Source: DATECU01 sp035286745
GTDB lineage: Bacteria > Acidobacteriota > Vicinamibacteria > Fen-336
Direction of reading: 5' to 3'
Assembly (NCBI GenBank): GCA_035286745.1
Contig: DATECU010000128.1
Location: 1 to 26,221 of the forward strand
Length of the DNA: 26,221 bases
The first letter of the stretch is position 1, and each line of letters opens with the position of its first letter. Below are positions 18,001 to 26,002 of this stretch, piece by piece. Position numbers and translations under genes: made by a program. Under the pieces are notes generated by a model, which worked only from the letters and a program-made list of their open reading frames with translations, ran no database searches and had not been told where the DNA came from.

Positions 18001-18417
18001 GCCCTGGCGCTGGCCGACGGCAGCTTTCGCTTCGATCGGCTGAAGGCGCAGACCTACAACCTGGTATCGGGCTCGCGGACACTGGGCTGGGGAGTCGCGG
18101 CGGGCGTCGAACCCGGGGGCAAGGAGGTCACGGTCCGCCTGACCCCGGGCGGCACGGTGAAGCTCGTCGTCCGCGGGCCTGGCGGAGCGCCCCTCCCCGG
18201 CGCCCGCGCCAGCATCGTCGCGGTAGGCGGTCTGCCGGTGGCGGTCCCCTCCTTCGCGGCCAGCGACGCCTCGGGTTCGGCGGAGCTGGGCAGCCCCGCC
18301 GGCTCGGTCGAGCTGCGCGTCACCAAGGACAAGCTGGCGGGCCGGGTGACCATCAGCGTGCCTTCGGGCGGCACCGTCCCGGCCGAGGTGACGTTGGCGG
18401 AAGAGCGGCCCAGATAG
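15088..18417 (+). CDS. Secreted protein of about twelve carboxypeptidase-regulatory-like (Ig-fold) repeats, paralogue 1
   Basis: The 1109-residue protein begins with a signal peptide (hydrophobic SALVLALFPLALA, cleavage near residue 23) and a short Pro/Lys/Thr linker. From residue 42 to the end it consists of about twelve units of 80-100 residues. Each opens with a pattern like 'G-V-D-G-PV-GA-V' (for example LEGTVKGSDGKPVEKAVV, IAGTVVDETGRPVESFTV) and closes with 'DGRF-L-GL-PG-Y-L-A'. This is the CarboxypepD_reg beta-sandwich. There is no enzymatic, TonB-plug or membrane-anchor domain and no terminal sorting signal, so a role in adhesion, surface structure or carbohydrate contact is possible but unproven. 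AGGAGG stands eight bases before the ATG. The next gene is a co-linear paralogue. Confidence 0.85.
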   Translation: MAKNGSVLCQSALVLALFPLALAAQPAKPTPKPTPLPSPPALEGTVKGSDGKPVEKAVVMAVSEAARWTDPPVTAETNAQGRFSLKTGSRAKHSLRVEARGWAAQVLDGLRPGSPIAVTLSKGGIIEGVVRDSGTGAPVPGARVEARGPDAGTFRVPWSPDAGRLVTKTDARGAYRLEGVGPGTHDLTARSAEAGRGQKRGVRAGSRADLLLVSGASLLVTVQDAEGRPLPGALVRAEPSPRLGMRSPAERTDAGGRFEFAGLDPGSYLVVAQHPDFAIEQSAPLQLERESRAHAPLRLARPVTVIGRLVGDAEKPVAGSVTVQERDGAQAPQALAELLKADAGADGRFKLERVAPGSYALAALARGHAPDRVEAVVGAKETVVNLGDIKLEVGLTIRGRVREKGGAPIVEATISAMPANPPATSLDDLRVEADGSFALAGLQPGAYRLTTTAPGYARDQRQASTGTENLEIVLDPAGTIAGTVVDETGRPVESFTVAAQDAASGRGGMRGPGLRESLTAADGRFLLDGATAGTWVVTVEAAELAPATVSNVKVAMGGTTDLGMVRLTRGGALRGTVVEGDGRAVPAAQVTARAGGGDMMIFYGDRLVADTDLEGAFEIKGLPAGTVSVLASHPSYAKGQATGIEIDPSKGPAQTRIVMTRGGRIEGSARNRDGSPMLGVQVQLWPAEAGLMMGMPEPVTIQGDGSFVIERVTPGKHRAVLMAGSASALHSTQTREVSVREGETSTVDFSSREILVSGRVTRNATPVPNVKLRLSGGTFTAVMRFAGGAPNISARTAGPERMNAVTRDDGSYEMIAEEPGSANLSLESLDGKTRYLSRSVELPDAATHVLDLDLPSQQVAGLVLDKDGGQPLGEARVSAQGTSVTTGTDGRFSLEVEAGDCRVTAEADGYASESVQTVAGSAAAGELRLELLRGLSLAGKVIDAQGRPAGSVRVMASAGAATAPLDGPADSALALADGSFRFDRLKAQTYNLVSGSRTLGWGVAAGVEPGGKEVTVRLTPGGTVKLVVRGPGGAPLPGARASIVAVGGLPVAVPSFAASDASGSAELGSPAGSVELRVTKDKLAGRVTISVPSGGTVPAEVTLAEERPR

Positions 18418-18436
18418 CGTGCATAACGAACAAGAA

Positions 18437-18559
18437 CCAGAGGCACAGAGAAGGAAAGCGATCAGCTCTCAGCGCTCAGCAGTCAGCTACGGCAGGACAC
18501 ACGGCGTCTCGCCGCCTGTCGCAGCTGAAGGCCGATCGCTGACCGCTGACAGCTACCGC
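18437..18559 (+). repeat. Composite repeat: CACAGAGG fragment joined to a complete TCAGC hairpin element
   Basis: CCAGAGGCACAGAG (18437-18450) is a fragment of the module at 11776. From 18462 come TCAGCTC, TCAGCGC, TCAGCAG and TCAGCTACGG (to 18492), a 14-base spacer, the exact core TCTCGCCGCCTGTCG (18507-18521), then the right arm GCTGAAG-GCCGATC-GCTGACC-GCTGACA-GCTACCG (18524-18558). The element fills nearly all of the 147 bp between the two paralogous genes and ends about six bases before the second start codon. Confidence 0.85.
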
Positions 18560-18564
18560 ATGCG

Positions 18565-21500
18565 ATGCGAATGAGCACGGCACTCGGTCGTGATTGGCGG
18601 CGAGTCGGGGGTGCGCTTGGGGTCGGCCTGAGCTTGGTTGTGGGTGCCCGGGCGGAGCCTCGACAGACCAAGAACCCGCCGCGGCCGGCCTCCGTTGTGC
18701 GCCCGGCGGCAATCGAGGGCGTGGTCAAGGGCCCGGACGGCAAGCCGGTGGCGGGCGCGGTGGTTCTGGCCCGCCGGGCCGAGGGATCCCCCTACGCCAG
18801 AGATCGCCGGACGGCCACCGGCGGCGACGGCCGATTCCGCTTTGACGCCCCGGAGCCGGGGCCCTACGACCTCCGCATCGAGGCGCCGGGCTTCGCTGCC
18901 CGCACCATCCGGGGAGCCGCACCCGGCACACCCCACCAGATCACGCTCGACAGGGGCGGCACCCTGGAGGGCACCGTCCTGGACGCCAGAGGGGCGCCGG
19001 TTGCGGGCGCCCGCATCGAGGCCTGGGACATGGGCGGCGCCTTCTTCGCCGGTTCCTTCGCCTCCGATCCCAGGCTGGGCCGCGTGCGCGGCCGAAGCGA
19101 CACTCGCGGCCGCTTCCGCCTCGAGGGACTGCCGCCCGGCTTGCTCGGCCTCACCGCCTCGGCCACCGGGATGGGTTTTGCGCGGCGAGCCTCTCTGCGC
19201 GCCGGCGACCGCGTCCAACTCATCCTGGCCCCCGGCTCCAGCCTGAGCGGCACCGTCTTCGACCCTAGCGGCAAGCCAGCGGCGGGCGTGGTGGTGCAGG
19301 TCGAGCCCGAAGACCCAGGGTCGCAGCGGAGCTTCGCGGCACCCCAGACTACCGATGCCCGCGGCCGTTTCGAAATCGGGGGTCTGGTGGCCGGCAGCTT
19401 CACACTGGCCGCCCAGGGCGACCAAGGCACCGCGGTCGTCACCGACCTCGATCTGCCCACAGCCGGCGATGTCACCGCAGACGTTAGGCTATGGCCAGGC
19501 ACCTCGGTGACGGGCCGCCTGCTGGGTCCCGACGGGCAACCGCTTCAGGGTCTGGTGCGCATCGAGACCCATGACGGGAGGCGGGCGCGGGCGCTCGCCG
19601 ATCGGCTCCGGGCCGAGACCTCGCCGGACGGGCGCTTCCGGCTGGAAGCGATCCCACCGGGCTCCTACGTCTTCCAGGTGCAAGCGCTCGGACACGCATG
19701 GAGCCGCGCGGAGGCCACGATCCGAGCCAAGGACGCCGCCGTCAACCTCGGTGACATCGTTCTGGGGCGGGGACCGGCGATTCGAGGTCGCGTGGTGGAC
19801 GGCGCCGGGGTGGGCATAGCCCAGGCCACGGTCAGCGCCGCCTCGGTGGGCAAACCCGGGCTGGCCGAGGCGGTATCCGCGCCGAACGGGACCTTCACGG
19901 TTTCAGGCCTGGAGACTGGAGGCTATCGCCTGTCGGCCAGCGCGGCCGGGTTCGTGAGCGCCACCCGGGAGGTCGAGAGCCCGGCCGACGACGTCGAGGT
20001 GCTTCTGGACCGAGCGGGCGCCATCGTGGGAAGCGTCGTGGATCCCTCGGGAAAGCCGGCCGAGGTGCGGAGCGCGCGCGCCGAACGCACGGGCGGCGGG
20101 CATCGGGCCAGCCTTCGCCGGATCGGCGCCGGCTTGGTCTTCGAGGACCTCCCGGCCGGTCTCTACACCGTCGTCGTCGACAGTGCGCAGGGCCATGCCG
20201 TGGTTCAAGAGGCCGCCGTGGTGGGTGGCGCCACGACCGACCTGGGACAGATCCGCCTCGGTCCAGGCTGCTCGATTCGAGGCACGGCGGTAGACACCGC
20301 CGGCGCCCCGGTGCCCGGCGCCACCGTGGTCGCCCAGTGGGCGGACGGGTCCTCCGGCACCGCATCGACCGATCTCGACGGCGGCTTCGAGATCGGCGGC
20401 GTTCCCCCGGGCAAGGCCGCGTTCTCCGTCAGTCATCCGCTCTACGTCGAAGGGCCTGCGGGGGAGCTCGTCGTGGATCCAGCCGCGACCAACGCGATCA
20501 CCCTTGTCCTCCTGCGTGCCGCCCGCATCCAGGGATCGGCCCGCCACCGGGACGGGGCCCCGCTCCCGCGCGCCCGGGTGAGAGTCGAACCCGCGGAAGG
20601 CGCCCGTCGCGCGGCGTGGCCAGAGACCAGCGTCCGCGAGGACGGCCGGTTTGCGATGGAGCGCGTGCCGCCGGGTCAGGTGACGGTATGGCTTCAGCCG
20701 AAGGGGGCGTCCACCTCAGTCAGCCGAGAGATCGAGGTCGGCGAGGGCCAGACCGCGGAAGTGGACCTGGTCTTCGAGGCAACGCCCATCCGCGGCACCG
20801 TGCGACGCCAAGGGGTCCCGGCGGTGGGAATCGACGTCTTCGTCAGAACCGGCCATCGCTCCTTCGGCACCCGCACCGATGTGCAGGGCCGCTATGCGCT
20901 CGCGGCGGCACCTGGTCCCGCCACGCTGCACGCCGGGCGCCGCGGAGACAACGGCGCGAGCACCTCACGCGAGGTGGTTGTCCCCGACTCGGGCGTGCTG
21001 GAGGTGGACCTCGAGGTGACGGCGTGGTTCCTGGGCCTCTCGGCGGTCGAGAAGGAGACCCGGCGGCCCCTGACCACCGCGAGCTTCACGGTCTCGACGC
21101 CTGAAGGCAAGCCAGTCCAGCATGCGTCCGGCCGTTGGCGAGCTTTCCTGGCTCCCGGGGAGTATCAGGTCCGCGCCAGCGCCCGAGGCCGGCTGCCCGC
21201 AACGACGGTCGTGGACCTGCAATCGAGCGATCAGGATCTGGTCCTGGAGTTGGACCCGGGTCTCACCCTGACTGGCAGGGTCGTCGATCAGTCGGGACGT
21301 GGGGTGGCGGGCGCCTTGGTGGAGGCCCGCCCCATCGGGGGCGGGACGGGTCAGACCTCGATGGCCGGCAGCGACGGCGTCTTCGCGCTGAGCGGAACCG
21401 AGAGCAAGCCGTACGATCTGGTCGTCACCTCGGGGGCCGGCTTCGCCGCCGCCACTCACGTCGTTCCCGAAAGCGGTGCCACCCTGCTCAAGCTGCAACC

Positions 21501-21798
21501 GGGCGGCCGGATCCGGATCGTCGTGCAGGGTCCCGAGGGCGTGCCGCTGTCCGACATCGTGGTCGGCGCTGAAGGCAGCCAGAGCGGCGTCGCCATCTCC
21601 GCCACGGGCAGAACCGACGCTCGCGGCACCGTCGAGATGACGGTTCCGGAGGGCGAGGTCGAGGTGACCGCCCGCTTTGGGCCCCGCCCCATCACGGCGA
21701 GAGCGCAGGTGGCCGCGGGCGCTCAAACCACCGTCAGGGTTTCCATCGCGCCGGGGTCAAGCGGATATCCGCCTCCCGGCTCTTCTCACGGCAGATGA
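18565..21798 (+). CDS. Secreted carboxypeptidase-regulatory-like repeat protein, paralogue 2
   Basis: The 1077-residue protein has a signal peptide (GGALGVGLSLVVGARA, cleavage near residue 30) and about twelve repeat units from residue 50 on. The units follow those of paralogue 1 in the same order. Examples are unit 8 (GSARHRDGAPLP against GSARNRDGSPML), the strand VNLGDI before the fifth unit, TTDLGQIRL against TTDLGMVRL, and a last unit starting IRIVVQGPEGVPL against VKLVVRGPGGAPL. The pair is therefore a whole-gene tandem duplication, now well diverged. ATG 18565 or the in-frame ATG 18571 could start the protein; neither has a recognisable ribosome site, because the heptamer repeat ends right before. 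Its TGA overlaps the next ATG (ATGA), so it heads a coupled set of three genes. Confidence 0.85.
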   Translation: MRMSTALGRDWRRVGGALGVGLSLVVGARAEPRQTKNPPRPASVVRPAAIEGVVKGPDGKPVAGAVVLARRAEGSPYARDRRTATGGDGRFRFDAPEPGPYDLRIEAPGFAARTIRGAAPGTPHQITLDRGGTLEGTVLDARGAPVAGARIEAWDMGGAFFAGSFASDPRLGRVRGRSDTRGRFRLEGLPPGLLGLTASATGMGFARRASLRAGDRVQLILAPGSSLSGTVFDPSGKPAAGVVVQVEPEDPGSQRSFAAPQTTDARGRFEIGGLVAGSFTLAAQGDQGTAVVTDLDLPTAGDVTADVRLWPGTSVTGRLLGPDGQPLQGLVRIETHDGRRARALADRLRAETSPDGRFRLEAIPPGSYVFQVQALGHAWSRAEATIRAKDAAVNLGDIVLGRGPAIRGRVVDGAGVGIAQATVSAASVGKPGLAEAVSAPNGTFTVSGLETGGYRLSASAAGFVSATREVESPADDVEVLLDRAGAIVGSVVDPSGKPAEVRSARAERTGGGHRASLRRIGAGLVFEDLPAGLYTVVVDSAQGHAVVQEAAVVGGATTDLGQIRLGPGCSIRGTAVDTAGAPVPGATVVAQWADGSSGTASTDLDGGFEIGGVPPGKAAFSVSHPLYVEGPAGELVVDPAATNAITLVLLRAARIQGSARHRDGAPLPRARVRVEPAEGARRAAWPETSVREDGRFAMERVPPGQVTVWLQPKGASTSVSREIEVGEGQTAEVDLVFEATPIRGTVRRQGVPAVGIDVFVRTGHRSFGTRTDVQGRYALAAAPGPATLHAGRRGDNGASTSREVVVPDSGVLEVDLEVTAWFLGLSAVEKETRRPLTTASFTVSTPEGKPVQHASGRWRAFLAPGEYQVRASARGRLPATTVVDLQSSDQDLVLELDPGLTLTGRVVDQSGRGVAGALVEARPIGGGTGQTSMAGSDGVFALSGTESKPYDLVVTSGAGFAAATHVVPESGATLLKLQPGGRIRIVVQGPEGVPLSDIVVGAEGSQSGVAISATGRTDARGTVEMTVPEGEVEVTARFGPRPITARAQVAAGAQTTVRVSIAPGSSGYPPPGSSHGR

Positions 21799-23588
21799 CG
21801 CCCCCCGAAAGGCAGGCTGCCACTCCGAGATCCGCCGCCGGTGTCTGGCGCATACCGTGGGGTTTCACTCTGGCGCTGGTGTCGCTGGTGGCCCTCACGT
21901 TTGGTCTCGCCAGGCCCGAAGGATGGGACGACTCGTTCTACGTAGCCCAGATGACCTCCCTCGTCGGCGACGGCGATCTGCTGCTGCAAGACGACCTGCT
22001 GGCGTTTCCCGGCCAAGACGACGTGCTGCGCCTGCGCGCCATCCTGTTCACGACCGAGGACGGGGGCGTCGCCAACATGTTCGGCATCGGCCCCGCCATT
22101 CTCCACTCGACCTACCTGTGGCCCAGCCTTCGTTCCAGTCCGGAGGTGGGTCAGTCCTTCCGTATCCGGATCGGGCTGGCCTCCATGGCCCTGCTGGCGA
22201 TCGTCGCGGTGGCGACCCGGACTCTGCTGGTGCGCCTGGGTTTTGGCGAAGGGCTCGCCACCATCTGCTCGCTTGGCTCCATCTTCTGGGGTCCGCTGGC
22301 GATCTACGGAACGCGCCTCTACCTGAACTCCCATCTCCCCTCCGCGGTGTGCGCGTCGCTCGTGGCGCTCCTCTGCTGGGACTGGGTGGAGCGGGGTGGG
22401 GCGGGGCGCGCCACCCTGATCGGCTTCTGCTGCGGGCTGGCGGCGGTGGTCCGCTTCCAGGATGCACTCCTGGGCCTGGCCATGGCCCCGTTCCTGCTCC
22501 TCGGACTTCGGCGACGCGCCGACCGGCGGCGAGCCCTAATCGAGCTGGCACTGGCCGCAGCCACATTCGCGCTGGTCGTCTCTGTTCAGGTGCTGGCCTT
22601 CGATCGTCAGTCCGGCCGGATCTTCGGGATCCCCCAGGGACCGGACTTCATGCGTTGGACGCAACCCCAGCTCGGCCGCTTCCTTCTCAGCCCCTATCAC
22701 GGGCTTGTTCCCTGGACCCCGGTCTTCGCCCTGGGCCTACTCGCTCTGCCCCTGACGCTCGGTCGCGCGGACGATCCCCGCAAGAGGCTCTTCCTCGCCT
22801 GCCTGCTCGCGCTGGTGGCTGCCCAGTGTTATGTCTCCGCTGCGACCTGGGACTGGGCGGGCGGCAGTTCCTTCAGCGCTCGTCGCCTCTCCTCCGTCTC
22901 GATGGCCGCCGCCGTCGGCCTCGCCACTCTGCTGTCACTGGTGCGCCGGCGAGTGCTCGCCGCAGGCCTGATCGCTCTCGCCAGCGCCTGGGCGCTGGTC
23001 GCGGCTAGCTTGTTTGTCGCCAACATCGACGACCTCAACCTGCTCCTGCACGGCACCCCCTCGAACGACAACCCGCTTCTCATCGGATATCCGCCCCGGG
23101 GCAGCCTGGGTCCCCTGGATTTCGTCGGCTTCGCCCGCGGCAGCTTCTCGCTGGTCGATCCGAACCGGCCGTCCCTGCCCCACCGTGCGATCGGCCTCGG
23201 TCTCTGCCTCCTCGTCTGCGCCGGCGTGGTCCTGGCATGGAGGGTCGCGAGTCGTTACCCGCGCCTTCCTGCCCTGATCGCCGCCTCCTCCGTGGCCTGG
23301 GCGTGCTTCTGGTGGCTCGCTGTTTGGAGGGCTCCGTCAAACGCAGCGGCCAACCGGGTCTGGCGGCAGGTCGCGACCGGGACCGCATCCGATCAGGCCC
23401 TCACCTCGCTGCCTCCCGAGATCGCCGCCGCCGGAAGGGTCGTCCTCGGTTGGAAAGCACTGCGACGCGGGCAGATCGAAGACGGACGGCAGCTCCTGTC
23501 CCAATCCCAGTCGCCGCAGTTTCCTCCCCTCAATCTCGTAGACCTCGCGCTCCTCGACGAGGTGCGGCTCGGGATGCCCACCCCGTGA
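21795..23588 (+). CDS. GT-C-like multi-pass membrane protein (putative glycosyltransferase)
   Basis: The 597-residue protein has about eleven hydrophobic segments. The first helix is followed by a periplasmic loop with ARPEGWDDSFYV (D45-D46), the acidic pair typical of GT-C transferases. WDWAGGSSFSARRL near residue 352 resembles the 'W-GG-sfG-R' motif seen in PMT/mannosyltransferase-like proteins. No Pfam-level subfamily is clear to me. The C-terminal 70 residues (GTASDQALTSLPPEIAAAGR onward) are soluble, with short helices that could be a small TPR-like end. The ATG overlaps the stop of the repeat-protein gene and its own TGA overlaps the next GTG. This coupling suggests a joint role with the secreted repeat protein, perhaps its glycosylation; that is inference. 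Confidence 0.72.
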   Translation: MTPPERQAATPRSAAGVWRIPWGFTLALVSLVALTFGLARPEGWDDSFYVAQMTSLVGDGDLLLQDDLLAFPGQDDVLRLRAILFTTEDGGVANMFGIGPAILHSTYLWPSLRSSPEVGQSFRIRIGLASMALLAIVAVATRTLLVRLGFGEGLATICSLGSIFWGPLAIYGTRLYLNSHLPSAVCASLVALLCWDWVERGGAGRATLIGFCCGLAAVVRFQDALLGLAMAPFLLLGLRRRADRRRALIELALAAATFALVVSVQVLAFDRQSGRIFGIPQGPDFMRWTQPQLGRFLLSPYHGLVPWTPVFALGLLALPLTLGRADDPRKRLFLACLLALVAAQCYVSAATWDWAGGSSFSARRLSSVSMAAAVGLATLLSLVRRRVLAAGLIALASAWALVAASLFVANIDDLNLLLHGTPSNDNPLLIGYPPRGSLGPLDFVGFARGSFSLVDPNRPSLPHRAIGLGLCLLVCAGVVLAWRVASRYPRLPALIAASSVAWACFWWLAVWRAPSNAAANRVWRQVATGTASDQALTSLPPEIAAAGRVVLGWKALRRGQIEDGRQLLSQSQSPQFPPLNLVDLALLDEVRLGMPTP

Positions 23589-24457
23589 GAGCTGCGCGCA
23601 CCAGGCCGGTCGCGCTGGTCGCCTCGCTGCTCTGCGCGGGTGCCGGATGCTCCGCCGATCGACTGTACCCCAGCGTCAAAGCGCGGCCTTCGATCGAGAT
23701 CGAGGCTGGAACCCCTCCCCGGGCGGGCCGGCCTATCGCTATGCACTTCTCTTGGGTGGTGGACCCCGACTTCAAGCCGCCGGCGCGGCCCCACCGTGTG
23801 TTCGTGCACTTCCTCCTGGCCGACGGCCAGCTCGCCTTCACCGACGACCACGAGCCCGAGCCCGCGGTCGGGCGCTGGAAGCCCGGCGGCGTCTACGAGT
23901 ACACGCGCACCGTGGTTCTGCCGGATCGGGTGCGGCGCCTGGGTGTGCGGGTGGGGCTCTTCTCCGCGCGGTTCCCCTACAAGGCGCGCGTCTTGGCACG
24001 CGACACCCGAAAGCCCGGGTTCCCGACGCTAGCCGAGTTTCAGGTCGCCGAGAACCCCGATCAGGCCGAAGAAGCGGTGCACCTTGGACGCGGGTTCCTG
24101 CCCTGGGTGCAGGATGGGCGCGCGATGGCTCGATCCACGAGCTGGACCGGCCGCAGCGCCACCTTCGCATTCCTGCGACGGCCGGAAGGGACGACCCTGC
24201 TTCTTCAGGGCTACACGGAGCGAGCGCGGTTCTCGTCGGACCCCACGCTCACCCTGCGGGTCGGCGATCTCGAGGTCAGGCAGCTCATCCGCGACGACAA
24301 CCGACGGGTGGTGCGCCTCGACATCCCAGGGGACGGCTCGACCGCGATCGCCGAAGGAACTCTGGCGATGGACGCAAGCTTCACGGCCGAGGGGCGAACC
24401 CTCGCCTACTGCGTGGAGAGGTTTCGCGCCATCTCCTCGTCGGCGACAGGCCGCTGA
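23585..24457 (+). CDS. Putative exported lipoprotein of unknown function
   Basis: The frame is open from 23237, but the credible start is the GTG at 23585. It overlaps the preceding stop as GTGA and yields 290 residues beginning with a signal-like stretch (RPVALVASLLCAGAGCSAD). Cys22 may be lipid-modified, although the -3 position is Gly rather than the usual Leu/Val/Ile, so the lipobox is weak. The mature part is rich in beta strands: GRPIAMHFSWVVDPDFKPP, HRVFVHFLLADGQLAFTDDH, then GRWKPGGVYEYTRTVVLPDR and later VRQLIRDDNRR. I recognise a similar 'W-PG-yeYtRTv-lPd' pattern from Acidobacterial hypothetical proteins, but the family is unnamed to me. It is the last gene of the 18565-24457 coupled set and is followed by a convergent gene. 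Confidence 0.7.
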   Translation: MRAARTRPVALVASLLCAGAGCSADRLYPSVKARPSIEIEAGTPPRAGRPIAMHFSWVVDPDFKPPARPHRVFVHFLLADGQLAFTDDHEPEPAVGRWKPGGVYEYTRTVVLPDRVRRLGVRVGLFSARFPYKARVLARDTRKPGFPTLAEFQVAENPDQAEEAVHLGRGFLPWVQDGRAMARSTSWTGRSATFAFLRRPEGTTLLLQGYTERARFSSDPTLTLRVGDLEVRQLIRDDNRRVVRLDIPGDGSTAIAEGTLAMDASFTAEGRTLAYCVERFRAISSSATGR

Positions 24458-24485
24458 CCACGCTGCTCTGGGCGGGCCGGAGCTT

Positions 24486-25445
24486 TCACCGGGCCGCCGG
24501 GACCAGACTCCCGGCGATGATCGCCACCACCCGATCGGCGATGCGGCCGAGCGCCTCCTCGGTCACGCCGCCGACGTGCGGCGTCGTCACGACGTTGTCG
24601 AGGGCGAAGAGAGGATCCTCGGGGTCGGGAGGCTCCTCCCAGAACACGTCGAGTCCGGCCCCGCCGATCCGCCGCTCGCCGAGCGCCTCGACCAGAGCCG
24701 AACGATCCACCAGAGGACCCCGGCCGACGTTGATCAAGAACGCGGTAGGCTTCATGAGCGCCAGCTCCCGGCTGCCGATCAGGCCTTGGGTCTCCGGCGA
24801 GGCCGGAGCGTGTAGGCTCACGAAGTCGGCTTGAGCCAGAAGCGCCGGCAGCTCCGGCGGAGTCCCGACCCAGGAAGCCAGGGGATCGGCGGCCCCACCC
24901 TTCCGGGTGGCGATCACCTCCATGCCGAAGCCCCGGGCGATCCGGGCCAGCGCCCGTCCCGAAGCCCCCAGGCCCACGATCCCCACGGTCTTGCCTTGAA
25001 GCTCGTGGCCCACCGGATCCCCCACCACTCGGGAAGAGAAGGACCGGGCGTGCAGCGGTAGGCGCCGGGAGAGAGCCAGCATCAGGAAGACGGCCAGCTC
25101 GGCCACCGCCTGGGCGTTGGCGCCCGGCACGTTACGCACCACGATCCCGCGTTCACTGGCGGCTTCCCGGTCCACCCCCTCCAGGCCGGCCCCGAACTGC
25201 ACGATCAGCTTGAGCCGGGGTGCCGCCTCCATCACCGTGCGCGTGATCCGGGCCATGGAGGGGATCAGCACCGACGCCTCCCCCACCTGCGCTTCCAGCG
25301 GCCGCGCCGGATCGGCTGCATGGAAGCGGAAGCGGGTCCCCGTCAGGCGTTCCCTGAGCAACGCCCGGCTGCGGGGAAAGCCCGCGTAGCAGTACCAGAC
25401 CTCGATGGCGTCCTCGCTCACCCGCTCCTGCTCCTCTTCGCGCAT
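24486..25445 (-). CDS. D-isomer-specific 2-hydroxyacid dehydrogenase (phosphoglycerate dehydrogenase-like)
   Basis: The 319-residue NAD-dependent enzyme reduces 2-keto acids or oxidises D-2-hydroxyacids; SerA-type phosphoglycerate dehydrogenase and glyoxylate/hydroxypyruvate reductase are the nearest groups. It has the substrate-domain loop FGAGLEGVD, the Rossmann loop GLGASG (158-163), the catalytic R242 in NVGRGPLVD, E271 in EEPPDPEDP and H290 in TPHVGG. It lacks an ACT or ASB regulatory domain, so the substrate cannot be fixed. The ATG at 25445 is possible, but a GTG at 25421 preceded by GAGGAG would remove eight mainly acidic residues. Between this stop and the convergent lipoprotein gene only 28 bp remain; a GC-rich imperfect hairpin (24471-24498) spans it, without a T-run. 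Confidence 0.9.
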   Translation of the reverse strand: MREEEQERVSEDAIEVWYCYAGFPRSRALLRERLTGTRFRFHAADPARPLEAQVGEASVLIPSMARITRTVMEAAPRLKLIVQFGAGLEGVDREAASERGIVVRNVPGANAQAVAELAVFLMLALSRRLPLHARSFSSRVVGDPVGHELQGKTVGIVGLGASGRALARIARGFGMEVIATRKGGAADPLASWVGTPPELPALLAQADFVSLHAPASPETQGLIGSRELALMKPTAFLINVGRGPLVDRSALVEALGERRIGGAGLDVFWEEPPDPEDPLFALDNVVTTPHVGGVTEEALGRIADRVVAIIAGSLVPAAR

Positions 25446-25485
25446 GCTCGCCGAGCCTCCGGGCCTCGCGGGCCTCGCCCGGAGA

Positions 25486-25514
25486 TTGACGCGCGGGGTC
25501 CAGTATGGTCCAAT
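25486..25514 (+). promoter_or_regulatory. Putative promoter of tRNA-Phe
   Basis: TTGACG (25486-25491) and TCCAAT (25509-25514) are spaced by 17 bp and match 5 and 4 of 6 consensus positions. The expected start, about 6-7 bases later, gives a leader of about ten bases before the tRNA at 25531. An alternative -10, TATGGT at 25504, would leave only 12 bp of spacing. Confidence 0.6.
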
Positions 25515-25530
25515 CTGAGGCTCTCGGCTC

Positions 25531-25606
<76 letters not shown>

Positions 25607-26002
25607 ACCCCAGCGACGCCGCTTCATAGGTCGACATCGGAGCCGGTGATCGATCGCCCCGGAGGGACCGGGAGTCTAGAGTTCGGACTGCTTCCCCGAG
25701 GCTCGGGGTCGCAAGCTCCACGGGGCCATCGCATCCCTGTACATCGACCCTTCGGTGGTAACCGTCGGCGAACGCCAGGGACTCCTCATGATCGGGTTGC
25801 GCCCCGGGCTCCTCAGCGCGCTCAACTCCCCCGGCTTCGTTCCCCGCGCTTTCTAGTCGGCGCCCAAAACCGGCCAAACCGACCAAAGCCGTTGATTCGG
25901 GCGTTGACTCGTGCGAATCTCGGCGTCCTGCACCGGTGCAGCTCCGCGCTCGGGGAGGGTCCGGCGGCTGGGCTGTTCCGGGAGTGAGATGGGGGGCGAA
26001 GT
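25607..26002. other. Gene-poor gap after tRNA-Phe, with a possible coding remnant
   Basis: This 396-bp stretch holds no gene I can support. One frame (25680-25856, plus strand) reads 58 codons ending at a TAG at 25854, including LHGAIASLYIDPSVVTVGER and RPGLLSALNSPGF. It resembles the end of a real protein but has no start codon and is preceded by stops at 25647 and 25677. Low-level A-rich direct repeats (GGCCAAACCGACCAAAG) lie near 25871-25891. A decayed gene left beside a tRNA is one explanation; chance openness in GC-rich DNA is another. Confidence 0.4.

Noticed and set aside
20965..21726. Minus-strand 253-codon frame inside the second repeat protein
   Set aside because: Antisense shadow with no motif or ribosome site.
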